DNA of 64,000 nt from Gigaspora rosea (Eukaryota > Glomeromycota > Glomeromycetes > Diversisporales > Gigasporaceae): positions 115,052 through 179,051 of the forward strand of contig QKWP01000249.1 in assembly GCA_003550325.1 (NCBI GenBank). The letters run 5' to 3'. Each line of letters opens with the position of its first letter. Within the stretch, counting starts at the first letter, position 1. Under the pieces are notes generated by a model. That model worked only from the letters and a program-made list of their open reading frames with translations. It was not told the origin of the DNA and made no database searches. A program made the position numbers and the translations under genes. Of this stretch, positions 10,248 through 21,269 are shown in pieces.

Positions 10248-11731
10248 TTATTCCTTAGGTGCTTCTTCAACAGAAGCCACAGACTCATCGTCCGAATCTT
10301 CGCTTGTATATTCCGCAGTGTATTTAAGTGTGCCACAAATCTCGCCCATACTTGCACTTTCGCCGGTTTGTACTCTCGTTTTCTTGAGTACAAAACTTGT
10401 TTATCATAGTCGCCACCATAAATTGGCCTCTTTTCACTGGTCTTTCCACAGGGGCATCTTCCGGTTCTTTTCTTTTTTCTGGTTCTTTTCTTTTTTCCGG
10501 TGCTTTCCCTTTTTCTAGTGCTTTCCCTTTTTCTGTTGCTTTGCCTTTTTCCATTGCTTTGCCTTTATCAGTTTCTGTGCTTTTATCAGTTTCTGTGCCT
10601 TTATCGGTTTGTGTGCCTTTATCCGTCACTTTACTTTTTTCCGCCGCTTGCTTTTTTCCGCTGCTTTGTTTTTTTCTGCCATTTTGTTTTTTTCTGCCAC
10701 TTTGTTTTTTCTGCTTCTATGCTTTTTTCTGCCGCTTTGCTTTTTTCTGCTTCTATGCTTTTTAATGCTTCTTCGATTTTTCTTCTTTTTTGTTCTTTTA
10801 TACGATCATGTGCAACTACTTCTTCTTCGGAAACATAGGCCCAATCGGGTAAATCTTCAGGTCTAGCTACATCTAAAAAGAACGCATTATCGTCATAAAA
10901 TCATTTCCTCATTTGTTGCGATGATGAGATCTTTTTTGCTTGTTCATCAAAAGTTTTTTTTAGCAAATTTCATAACTATAAAAATATCGTTAGTATTATT
11001 AAAATAGTTAGTATGATTAATTGAAATTTATGATTTCTACGATTGTTGAAATTTAGCAATAATTTGATCAAAAATCAATTTCCATCGTCAGAACGACACG
11101 TATAATCATACACATTAGCATTTCTTTTCTTGTTGTCTTTAGCATCGGTCTCACTTATTTCTGGGGAGTGTATTTCGGTCCTTGAAAGTAAATTTATCAA
11201 CCCTTTTCGCTCATATTTAATGATTCGCTTTGCTTGTTGTTCATATAATGATTGTGCGCCTTTAATTCTTCGTGCTTTTTTCTGTAAGCAAAAAATATAT
11301 AAATGCATTAAATAAAAATAAATATAATATAAACAGTCATGTTTCAGATTTTAATATTTATACTTACCGAACTTAGCCTGCAGGCTAAGTTCGGTAAGTT
11401 ATAAATATTAATATCTGAAAACTGGTTTTTTTAAAATAATAACGTAAAATTTTCATATTTCATTTATTCTATTATTGGCATGAAGACGTCGATTGTCTTC
11501 ATCTATTTTTCCTTGCTCAACTTTCAGATGCCGGCCCTTTTTGTTTCAGTGTAAAGCACCTAACCAATCCCAAATCTCTTTTCTGGTAGGAGTAAAAGTC
11601 GGCGCCAACAATCGTTCTAATTCTGGAATTAGTTTGTTAAGAATTTGTTTATTGTTTGGGCTCAAAAAAACTTTATCAATGTTAAGTTGATATTTGCGCA
11701 GGATCGTTTTTAATAAAATTTTCATCTCAGC
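10248..11731 (-). pseudogene. 3' exons of the accessory gene of the Tnp2 element
   Basis: This continues the gene that starts at 14915. Exon 3 begins after acceptor TTTTTAATAG at 11732 and reads MKILLKTILRKYQLNIDKVF, then PTRKEIWDWLGALH with a TGA. Exon 4 begins after TTGCTTACAG at 11282 and reads KKARRIKGAQSLYEQQAKRI down to 11075. Exon 5 (about 10965-10248) encodes DLPDWAYVSEEEVVAHDRIK, a long Lys/Glu-rich tract of short KGKA(T/L/P)EK repeats, and an acidic end (SEDSDDESVASVEEAPKE). There are in-frame TGAs and at least two frameshifts. The charged low-complexity composition suggests a nuclear, nucleic-acid- or protein-binding partner of the transposase, which is inference; no domain is recognised. 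The plus-strand Phe-rich frames at 10397-10866 are its shadows. Confidence 0.5.
11344..11418. repeat. 75-bp near-perfect palindrome at an exon-intron border
   Basis: TTACCGAACTTAGCCTGC at 11373-11390 is followed directly by its reverse complement, and the arms extend to TCAGATTTTAATATTTATA on either side with a few mismatches. Both arms contain a GGTAAGT-like splice donor, one on each strand. It sits between exons 3 and 4 of the accessory gene on the minus strand. Confidence 0.85.
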
Positions 11732-12101
11732 CTATTAAAAATGAAGAAAAATAATTAAATCGAAAAAGCGGAAAAAAAATTAAATCATCAGAAAAACATT
11801 AAAAAATCATAAAAAAAATTTTTGCAAAAAATTATAAAAGGAAAATCATATAAAAAATATTAAAAATTTGCAAAAAAGAAAAATCGTAAAGTTAAAATCA
11901 TAAAAAAAAATCAATCAAAAAATAAAAATAAATGGAAAATTTTAATACTCACCGGAGGTGAATTTCACCAGATCACGTGAATTATATCATGTTACACAGA
12001 CTTGTTAATTTAGTATAGATGTAACAAATTAACTCTTGTGACAAATAATAGCTAATTAATATAGTTGCAAATTATTTGTTACGCCTTATTTGTCACCTGT
12101 A

Positions 12102-12464
12102 TGCTAGTAAATAAAGAAAACTTAATTTAACGCTTCTAATAGATTAATAAATAATGTAATACTACGCTACGGCTGTTGCCTCCGCTTCGCTTATAATACT
12201 AAGCCCTCATCCCAATTAATACTTTTATAATTAACACCCTTACCCTAACCGTTAGGGCCAATAACTCATATGCTGTATAAGTTTAATTTATTAAATATGT
12301 TAAGCAGTAAATAAAGAATAAAGTTAATTTAACACTTCTAATAGATTCATAGATAATGTAATGCTATGCTACGGCTATCACCTCTGCTTCGCTTATAATA
12401 CTAAGTCCTCATCCCAATTAATACTTTTATAATTAACACCCTTACCCAAACCATTAGGGCCAAG
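12102..12464. repeat. Tandem duplication of about 165 bp (period ~200 bp)
   Basis: Two copies (12102-12265 and 12303-12464) share CAGTAAATAAAGAA-type starts, the block TACGGCTGTTGCCTCYGCTT, CTCATCCCAATTAATACTTT and TAACACCCTTACCC. The second copy differs by scattered transitions. Confidence 0.85.
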
Positions 12465-13003
12465 ACTTTATCAAAATAATCAACTTGAACAATTATTAAT
12501 TACACTATGCTTTGGCATTATAAACATCTTGTTTATGAAAAACATGAAGGTAAAATTACAGTGCCATTTACAATTGGTTTCTATATTACCATGTAAACGA
12601 TGCGAATTCTGATCGATACTTTTTTTGATCTTTAAATTTCTACTTGATGAGCAACAAAAAGACTTGCAGTAAGTAATGGAGAGATTATCTGTGTTTTTAT
12701 TATTACGAAAAAAATTTGATATCCAAAACCACGTTCAAGGCAATATTGGTGTATAAATGTACCAACAGATAACCAGTCATAAAAGAATCTCCTACATGAA
12801 GATTGATATGATTGTATCAGAATCGTCACTAAAAAAATCTAAAAACTACAGGTTAGTATTAAGTAAAACTATTATATTTGCGGCCAACACTTTAGAGATC
12901 ATTCTAGTTAACATATAACAAATCTTACCAGAGGTCTGAATTTGAGTGCTGCTAATATTAAGATCATTATGTTCCTATTCTAATATCAAAAAATAGTGCC
13001 CAT

Positions 13004-13165
13004 GGCATTGTTCATAATATCGTTTGTGGCATCATTTGTGGTATCATTTGTGGTATCATTTGTGGCATTGTTTGTAGCATCGTTTATAGCAGTGTATGTG
13101 GCATTGTTCATAGCATTGTTTGTAGCATCATTCATGGGATCTTTTATGGCATCGTTCAATACATT
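13004..13165. repeat. 12-bp minisatellite
   Basis: About 13 imperfect copies of GTRGYATCATTT. Either strand gives an open repeated peptide (Asn-Asp-Ala-Thr type on minus, Val-Ala-Ser-Phe type on plus), but there is no independent sign of a gene. Confidence 0.85.
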
Positions 13166-14003
13166 ATCCTGTGCATCATTAACACTTTTCATAGGAAAAA
13201 ACTGACTGTATACTGGTATGCGAATAAACTTTGGAAGAGCTTTCGGGTAAAGTATACGTTAGTACATGCGTTGTTTGTTCTTATGAACTAAAGGTAGTAA
13301 TAAAAAGAAAAAATGTACATGCGTTTTGAATAAAAAATCTATAAAAAGCACAGGCATGAACAACATCCTAGTGAAACACATAAAATTTAAATTTTACGAC
13401 CTTATAAATTAACTTACTAGGGCATTTAATTCAAGGTAAGCTCCAAAGAAGTCTTGCTAATACAATTGTTGGAGTTTCTGCAAAACATATTAACCAATGT
13501 ACTTCCTAACTTTGATCCAAGTTGTTTATTACTAAGATTCAAAGAGCTTCTTTGTCAATCGTTAACGTGGGAAAATTTGCAGTTGTATTAGGTTTTATTT
13601 GGCTTGAAATATAATAAAGCATAATTGTGTAACACATATACGAGTTTGATTACATAAGCGGTGAAATTCACTGGAGGTTAATCTTAAATAAATTCAAAAT
13701 AAATTATTAAAAGGAAATCATTGTAAAATGGAATCGTAAAAATTTTAAATTCGTAAAAAAATCAATAAAGCATAAATAAAAATCATAAAAAAAAATCAAA
13801 ATAAAATATTATAAAGAAAATTGAAAATCGTAATAATGAAAAGATATAAATCGTAAAATAAATTAAAAATCGTAAATAAATATAAAAAAATCAAATTGTT
13901 AAAAAGAAAAAAATCGTAAAAAAAAAGTTAATCATAAAAGATAAGAAAAAACTGAAAAATCACAAACAAAATTAAAAATTGTAAAAATTTGTATTAAACT
14001 TAC

Positions 14004-14915
14004 CTGAGCTTCTTTCGGATCAAAAGATCTTTTTGCACTTAGTTGAGATGGCTGTATTTCGGAACTACTTTTACCATCATTACCATCAGATAATTCGCAT
14101 TCACTTTCTCTTTTTCGCTTTCTGAAATTGTTGATCCTGCAGTTTTGGATTGCAGGTCCAATTCCTTGCCAAAACTTTCGTTGATAATGATTAGGGCCTC
14201 GATTTCTTCTTTGGCTTGTTTGTTTTCAGCCTCCAAATCAGCTACTCTGCGCTTTAACTTTACAATTTCTTCACGCAAACTTTCGTTTTCTATAAAAATA
14301 GATAATAAAAACAAAAGATTAACAAAATAAAACATACAAAAATGAGAAAGATAATCAAAATTATCACAACTTTCAGCTGCCATTTCCCAACATATATGTT
14401 AGAAAACAGCAGCTGAAATTTTTTATAACTGAATTGATTATAAAACCTGCTTCTGACTCTTCAAATGACTTTTGTCATTGAATATTTTGTTGTTTTTCTT
14501 TGTACATGCTTTTGGGTAATTTAAGTGATAGATATCTTTGCTTTAAGTTGGATAAAGCAGAAGTTAATTCAGGTGATAAGATAACAACAGGTGAAGTTGG
14601 ATGACTGAAAGCAGGTGTTGAAGGTCTAGCAAGTGGTGAAGATTGAACAGGTGAATGTGGTAAAGATCGAATGGGTGAATGTGGTACAGATTGAACAGGA
14701 GAATATGGTGCAGATCGAACGGGAGAATTTTGAGTTGTAGAAGTGCCAGTTTGACAAAGTCCAGTTGAAGGTAAGGTTTTGGATGAAGATAAAGTTTCAG
14801 ATGAAGGTAAAGGATTTTCAGTTAAAGGTTCGATTACAACGATAGGTTTTTGTTGTTGACTTTCGGATGTATCACATTTTAAAGGTTTTCGTTGTTTTTT
14901 TGGTCGTTTTGACAT
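14004..14915 (-). pseudogene. 5' exons of the accessory gene of the Tnp2 element (basic and coiled-coil protein)
   Basis: The ATG at 14915 opens a frame starting MSKRPKKQRKP, a basic stretch that could be a nuclear localisation signal. It continues through a run of Ser-Pro repeats (SPVRSAPYSPVQSVPHSPIR) and ends in a TGA at 14475 that interrupts the exon. Exon 1 probably ends at 14447 (GCAG/GTTTTA). Exon 2 (14289-14004, after acceptor CTATTTTTATAG) joins in phase as EAENESLREE and forms a heptad-rich coiled coil (LREEIVKLKRRVADLEAEN). After a frame change it reads SAKRSFDPKEAQ up to the strong donor CAG/GTAAGT. It lies divergent to the transposase about 1.2 kb away. I cannot name a family. 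The nonsense and frame changes point to decay in step with the transposase. Confidence 0.55.
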
Positions 14916-16114
14916 TGTAAAAAAAAAATATTGAGGAAATATTTGAGAAGTGTAGAGAAAAAAAATATATCGAAAGAAATATTTGAGAAGAAAAAAGGTA
15001 GGTTATAAGTATTCAAAAGAAAAAAAAGAGTTTGGTTTAGTAACGAAAAAAAAGAGTTTGGTTTAGTGACAAAAAAAAAAATTGAAGTTGCAAAAAAAAA
15101 ATTCGCAGAGAAAAGGCCTAACTTTTATAGATTTCATTCAATCTCTGATTTTGTATGCAACTGTATTGTTTGCAATTTTGTTTAAAACTTTGACATAGTT
15201 GAAACTTATACCGGAGATATTATACAGTCATCATATTTGTGATCAATTCGTGATCTGGGATATACATTCGAAATCCTAAGGTGGCATCAAGAAAAACCTG
15301 ATTTTATACATTCTGCAGTAATCGATTGGGTCTATGATTAATTAAGTTCATCTTATGCAATCGATTGAATCTTATACAATCAAGACAATCAAAAGTCAGA
15401 CAAATCGTGTAAAAAAATTAAACAATTAACAAAATTTAATTTAATCCTGCATAATACTGTAATAGTTCTAATGTTGTCGAATTTTTTATTACACAATGCT
15501 AAATTTTTAATATGCCGAAAACAATGGCTTTTTTTTTATTTGCTAAAACAAGTGATTTAATTATGTATTGTTCGCAAATAAGAACTAAATTATTTTAATA
15601 TATTGTTAATATGTTTTGTCATTAGGGACTAATTATTATGCTTTGCAAAATGATATACTTTTGTTCAAATTTTTATCGCATATTTGAATGTTATCTGATT
15701 GCATAATTGTAAAAAATTGTAAAGTGTATTTTTTTGCTAAAAATTCAATATAAATATGTTATTTTCATTGACTATATTTATGTTTACTAAAAAATATTGC
15801 GAAGCAATCGGTCAACAATCAGGTGATTGTTCAAGCGATTGTCAGAGATCTATAAATTTGAAACAAATCACAATAATCAAATCATATATTATTAATATTT
15901 TTTGAAGGTTGATTTTTGACATAGTTGCTCTTTGTATTGTTATTTTATAATACTGAACAAAAATAATCAATATTGATTCGTATAAAAATTATCAATTTTT
16001 GTTTAGAAAAATTGTAAAAAAATCATCAATTTTCATTTAGAAAAATTGTATAAAAATCATCAATTTTCGTTTAGAAAAATTGTATAAAAATCATCAATTT
16101 TCGTTTAGAAAAAA
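14916..16114. promoter_or_regulatory. Divergent intergenic region of the Tnp2 element
   Basis: This 1.2-kb AT-rich gap lies between the starts of the accessory gene (-) and the transposase (+), so promoters for both are expected here. A repeated GAGTTTGGTTTAGTRACRAA motif stands near 15028-15075. No clear TATA element can be singled out. Confidence 0.4.
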
Positions 16115-16146
16115 TTGTATAAAAATTATCAATTTTCGTTTAGAAA
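15978..16146. repeat. About 5 tandem copies of a 34-35-bp unit
   Basis: The unit contains TATAAAAATCATCAATTTTC and GTTTAGAAAAATTG. The array ends at the transposase 5' region and overlaps the first ATG at 16115, so that ATG is doubtful. The palindromic core AAAAATTG/CAATTTTT could bind a protein (inference). Confidence 0.85.
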
Positions 16147-18018
16147 AAGCTATTGTCTTTTGCAAATTCCATCTTTATTAATTATTAAAAAGTCATCAAG
16201 AAAACGATCGCTTTCGTCTTTATTAAATGAAGAAGGTGTATCAAAACGACCACGAAAAAATACAAAACAAAGAAAAAAGGTTATATGTAATTGCAATAAG
16301 TACAATAGATCGCTTGTCGATTATAGAACGAAAGTTGCTCATGAAAGTAGGATGCAACAACCACCAAAAAGACAAAGTTCGGCATTATCGTCACAAGAAC
16401 AAGAAGAAATGGGTGGTCCAAGTTCTTCACAAGATTTAATGGAAGAAATTGAAGAAATTGAAGAAGTTACTGACACTCCAGTGTCTGATGTGAACAAATA
16501 TATTTTTAAGCCCAGAGTCAGAAATCTGGCATTAAATAGGGTTATGTCTTTTAATGTTGATTACGAACAATCGGCAGGTGAAGAGTTTGATTCAAATTTG
16601 GCAGGTAAAGAGTTTGGTTCAAATTCGGCAGTTGAAGATGAGTTTGATGAAACACTCGATGTGTATACTGAAGATGACAACTTTTCTGAAACTAGCTAAT
16701 AAAGTTCTGACGATAGCGATAATGTTTTCAAAGACTATTCGGCCCCGAGTTTGAAATGCCACGAGAACCTAAAAAATGTACATAACGACAATCGATTTAC
16801 ATGGATACTTTTATAGATCATGAACTTCAAAATACAGTATAATATATCAGAAGGTGCAATTGAAGTACTTCTAAAGTTTATGAAGTTAGTACTAATTGTA
16901 GTTAGTGGTATTGAATTTAACAACTTTCCTACATCCAAGTATAAAGTGAACAAAGCACTTGGATTGTCTGATGAATTTATTAGTTTGTATCATGTTCTAA
17001 ATGTCATAAACTATACAAGGAGGAAGAAGTGATAAAGTTTAAGTATAATAACCAGGTGTCGATTATGAGTTGTACCCATATAGAATTTCCTAATTCAAAA
17101 ATTAGAAAAAACAAGATTTGCGGTACCAATTTGTCAACGCAATCTAAGTTGTTAGATGGAAAGATCATAAATCGACAAGAGTTGATTTTTCCTTACAGCC
17201 CAATTAGACACCAATTGGATAACATGTACCAGCATCCAGGTTTGAGAATAGTCTTCGGTATTGGGTAAATCGTTCAAGCTTCGATGATATTTTATGTGAT
17301 ATTTATGATAGTGAAATTTGGAAAACTTTTAAAGATGAACCATTCGGCGAAGATTCGGCACTATTTTTCTGTAATGAAAAGGCGGATTCACATTTGGGAT
17401 TGATAGTAAACCTTGATTGGTTTCAACCATTTCAACGGTGTATCGCATAGTACTGGTATATTATATGCATCCATTGCGAATCTGCCACGTGACATTCGAT
17501 TTAAGCGTGAAAATATGTTAGTTTTAGGCATATTACCTGGGCCGGATGAAGTAAGTTTGCATAAAATAAACCATTATCTTTCCCCAGTTGTTGACGAATT
17601 AGAGTCCCTTTGGCGTGGTGTGGCACTAAATTCAACAGCCGAGTTTTCAGAAGGAAGAACAATTCGTGCTGCTTTGATACTAATTTCATGTGATATTCCA
17701 GCTGCTCGAAAGTTATGTGGGCATATATCGGCATTAGTATCATGTTATCATTGCGAGAAAAGTGCTAATTACGTTAACAGACATTTTAATTTCGGCGGTA
17801 TGCAAAATATGGATGAATGGTTTGTTCAAAAAGATTTAGCAGTACATCAGGAAAAGGCTCTTAAATGGAGACATTGTAGTTCTGATGCTAAAAGAAAGCA
17901 TTTTGTTAAAGACAATAAAGTTCGATGGTTAGAATTACTTCATCTAAATTATTTAATCCTATTCGTCATATTATCATTGATCCTATGCATTGCCTTTTTT
18001 TGGGCATTGCTAAGTGGA

Positions 18019-18992
18019 TTGAGGACCCCTGAATATATGCATAAAACGTTTGTAGTACACTTAGACTAAATTTTTTAAAATGTTTATCATACTGTTACAC
18101 AAATCTTATTTTTTTAATAACAACTTAACTCAATCTTTGATGTACACTTAATTAATAATATCAAAAAAGAAATGTCGTACAGTTAGGGGAGTAACAAAAA
18201 TCAGGTGATTTTTTAGGGGGGGAGGGGGGTAAAAAAAGTTAAAATTATATATAAGAACCTGACTATTTATATATTAAGGAAGAGGGAGGGCGTAGGCCTT
18301 TGATAAAAAATAATCAGGTGATTAATGACACTGCCCTTACTTATTGTACAAAAATAGTTAGTCGTACATAATATATAAATATATATAACATACAAAATTT
18401 AATAAAAACTAGTAAAATCAATAATAGCGACAACATTTATTTATTGTGGATAATTTAGTATCAACTTTATATACATGTCTCTAAATTAATTCTAGAACAA
18501 TATCAATATTATTTGCTTAAGTATTACAATGATTGGTATGTAATGTATAGAGAATATATATGATTTAACTCAATAGTTACTAGGAGATAAGTTTTATTTT
18601 ACTTGAATAAAGGTCTCTTTAGCACTATAATATAATATGATGCTTTACATAAAGATAGAACTTTTGTGGATTACAATATTGTATAAAATTGAATATTATC
18701 AATTTCAATTAATAGAAATTTAAAACATAAATATAATTTATTAACTTTTGCTTTTTTAAAGTAATTTAATTTCAAGCATTTATTATATCTTCATCATACA
18801 TTAATTTATTTTTAATTAAAACTATGTTGTACACTTAATTATAAATTTAAAATTATTATTTAAAGGTATATCGTACACTTAAACTGTTGCTTTAAAGTTT
18901 GTGTACACTTTATAATAAAATTTAAGTGTACACTTATATAAAGTTTAAAGACAAAGGTTATATATATATATAACATTAGTATTCAGGAGTCC
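18019..18992. mobile_element. About 1-kb insertion in the transposase with repeated GTACACTT motifs
   Basis: Conserved transposase sequence stops at KWI (AAGTGGATT, to 18020) and resumes at 18998 with VKRIW. The insert starts AGGACCCCTGAATA (about 18022) and ends with the mirror TATTCAGGAGTCCT (18979-18992), giving short terminal inverted repeats; GATTG is repeated at the borders. Six copies of GTACACTT (18055, 18142, 18829, 18873, 18903, 18928) cluster in the two subterminal zones. No transposase is encoded. A second element (18184-18339) is nested in it. Confidence 0.75.
18184..18339. mobile_element. MITE, about 156 bp, nested
   Basis: The ends TTAGGGGAGTAACAAAAATC and, inverted, TAAGGGCAGTGTCATTAATC are followed by mirrored ATCAGGTGAT/ATCACCTGAT. 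The G-rich subterminal tract is AGGGGGGGAGGGGGG-like. No coding capacity. Confidence 0.6.
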
Positions 18993-20279
18993 TGTAGATT
19001 GTTAAGCGAATATGGATTGATGAAGGCATATTGACCCAAAATATGCTTACACAAATTCAATCCAAGGTGAATAGGATCCAAGTTCCATCAGATATCGGCC
19101 GGATTCCTGGAAATGTAAGCAGTGGGGATGGATTTTTGAATTTTACAGCTGATCAGTGGCGAAATTTTTTTACAATTTATGCTACTGTTGTTCTCTGGGA
19201 ACACCTTTCGAATGATGATCGCAAATTTTAATACAATTTGTAAAAATTTGCCAGATCTTAGTATCTAGAATAATGGAGCGCGACCTAATGAATGAAGCTC
19301 ATGAAAGGTTGATCAATTTGATAAAATTTATAGAAAGAAAATATGGGCCCGAAAAAATTACTCCTAATCTACATCTTTCGCTACATTTATGTGAATGTGC
19401 ACAGGATTATGGTCCACTATATTCCTTTTGGTGTTTTTCATTCGAAAGGATGAATGGAATATTAGGGTCTTTGCCGAATAGCAATCGAAAAATAGAACCT
19501 GAATTAATGCGAAGACTAATGAATGATAGTTGCATTGTTAGCTTAACAGCTGCATCTGAAGTGGAAGGACTGGAATTGTTGCCAAATCGATCAGAAGTAG
19601 GGTCACTTTGGATGCAAATCAGTTTTCTTCTGATGAAATGCGTAGGTTTTTATTTAATACGTATAATATTCAAGAATCGGTTATTACTGGTTCAGAACGA
19701 TTTCCTGGCGAGTTATTACCACCTCAACGGCAAAAGTTAATAATTCCTGCTAATTTATTGGACTTGCTAGTAGAATATTATACTGCGACTTATGAAAATT
19801 TGAGTTTTAGAAAACCTTTTGCTAACAATCTTGATGACTCAATTATTGTTCTTAACCGGGCAGACCAATATGGAAGATGCAGAATAGGGTCAGAAATATT
19901 TGGTTCTGACATGTCTTCTTAGCATGTAAAAAGTTCGTTTGTTTTGGCCCGGTTTGTGAATCAAGATGGAAGTATTGATTTGTATCCAAGACAAGTCCAA
20001 TATTTCATTAGTTATTCAGTAAATCTGCCAAATGGGTTTATTGAACACAAATTGGCATACATCAAATAGTATAAGTCTGTAAGTTCAGCGGCAACTTGAT
20101 TTCATTTTAGCAGCAATGATGATGCCGAAACATGTAATGTCAAACTTTGGAACACTCAATTTTATCTGATTTGTCGTGAATGCATTATTCCAGTACATAA
20201 CATTTTTAGTCGATTTATACTATTCAAGTATAAAATATCAGATAGACAAATTCTCGAGAATATTTAGCTGTAATTCCTT

Positions 20280-20869
20280 TAAATCGTAAATTTAATATTT
20301 AATATATTTAATCTACATTTAGTAATTAATAATGCGATTTTTAAACCATTTTTACCAATTTTTTAATTTACATTGCCTTATATTGTTTACAATCGATTGC
20401 AATTATTCAAGTTCACATCGATAAAATCATATCAATATCCATTTTATTTAAAAATTTTTTTGATATATGCGAATTATATGTTTTATTTGATGAAACTTAT
20501 ACGAATTATTAAAATAGCCAAAATTATATGATTTATATAATTTATAAAAACGATAAAATTCAGCTGTCGATTTTTTCTATTTTTGCTGATTTTTGCCGAT
20601 TTTTATTTATAAAAATCGGTAAACAAACGGATATTATACCAAATTTGCTTTTTAAATATTCGGTTATAGCCAAATGTTAATCTTTTAATGCCGATTTGTG
20701 TACAAACCTTGTAGTGCCGAATTTTGATATTTTGACTAGTAATAGTAAACCACGTAGCCTTTGGTCATGTGATTTTACTATTAACCTATAAAATACACTG
20801 TATTCACCAATACCCATTAAGAACAAGAATTTATTTATTATTAAATTATATATAAAAAGTAACAAATAA
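20280..20869. other. 3' non-coding end of the Tnp2 element
   Basis: AT-rich sequence with scattered CGAT/ATCG motifs like those of the left subterminal region. It ends in the proposed right inverted repeat (20797-20820). The minus frame 20677-20874 crosses the element border and is not supported. Confidence 0.5.
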
Positions 20870-21269
20870 TTCAAGTCACTATCTTGATCATTATTCTAAT
20901 AATTAAATTTTCAATAATTAATTTTTTTATAGTTCTGCATATAGTTTTGTCAAACATAGTTTATTATATACTCCAATGTACCATAGTGCAAATAGTAATT
21001 CTAGTTAAAATTTAAAAATTGGCTAAGCCAATTTTTTGACTTAGTCAGTTGACTTTTTCTAAAATTAGCTAGCTAATTTTATAAGTTTGCACTCAATGTA
21101 CTGCAATAAAACAATTGACTTATTTGCATTTAGCTCACTATTAGTTTATTAATATTCTAAAAACAGCACAATTAAGACAACTGTATGCAAATATAAATTT
21201 ATTTACAATACCTATATTCATGATGCACATAACTATAAAGAGTTAAATGAATTATATATGTGTGTTGAT

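Larger units (their letters stand above)
11950..13672. mobile_element. Possible 1.7-kb insertion in the large intron of the accessory gene
   Basis: The left end CACCGGAGGTGAATTTCACC (11951-11970) and the right end, which reads inward AACCTCCAGTGAATTTCACC, share 15 of 20 positions including GTGAATTTCACC, so they may be terminal inverted repeats. The flanks on both sides are the same kind of A-rich ATCGTAAAAA sequence, as if one intron had been split. No transposase is visible. The target duplication is not clear. Confidence 0.45.
16115..20270 (+). pseudogene. Tnp2-family transposase (CACTA/Plavaka-like), broken
   Basis: Plus-strand fragments assemble in family order. The N-terminus has a degenerate zinc-ribbon (CNCNKYNRSLVDYRTKVAHE, about 16290-16350) and an acidic stretch to 16699. 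CSKCHKLYKEEE (about 17000) and SCTHIEFPNSK (17070) follow. NLDWFQPF (17410) and SIANLPRDIRFKRENMLVLG lead to IRAALILISCDIPAARKLCG (17670), the core region. FNPIRHIIIDPMHCLFLGIA (about 17955-18015) is typical of the family. After a 1-kb insertion, VKRIWIDEG (19000) is followed by DYGPLYSFWCFSFERMNGIL (19410-19470) and a C-terminal part to about 20270. The expected role is cut-and-paste transposition of the 11-kb element. At least six frame changes, stops and the insertion at about 18019 make it inactive. Confidence 0.85.
9595..20824. mobile_element. About 11-kb DNA transposon of the Tnp2 (CACTA/Plavaka-like) class, decayed
   Basis: Near 9598 the sequence AATGGGTATCGGTAAATACA is mirrored near 20797-20817 (TGTATTCACCAATACCCATT). 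The match continues for about 42 bp at roughly three quarters identity and resumes with ACTAGTCAAAATAT, giving degenerate terminal inverted repeats. Between them lie a Tnp2-like transposase on + and a divergent accessory gene on -. The subterminal 9790-10165 repeats are of the kind expected for such elements. A target duplication is not evident. The extent is inferred from the pairing of ends with the internal gene content. Confidence 0.6.

Noticed and set aside
10397..10866. Plus-strand Phe/Leu-rich open frames
   Set aside because: They are the antisense of the Lys/Glu-rich repeat exon of the accessory gene; no splice or start support on the plus strand.
12986..13205. Opposed frames with 4-residue repeats
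   Set aside because: Both come from the 12-bp minisatellite; any strand of a multiple-of-three repeat stays open.
9790..16146. CRISPR-like arrays
   Set aside because: The tandem repeats have no regular unique spacers, and the window is clearly eukaryotic.
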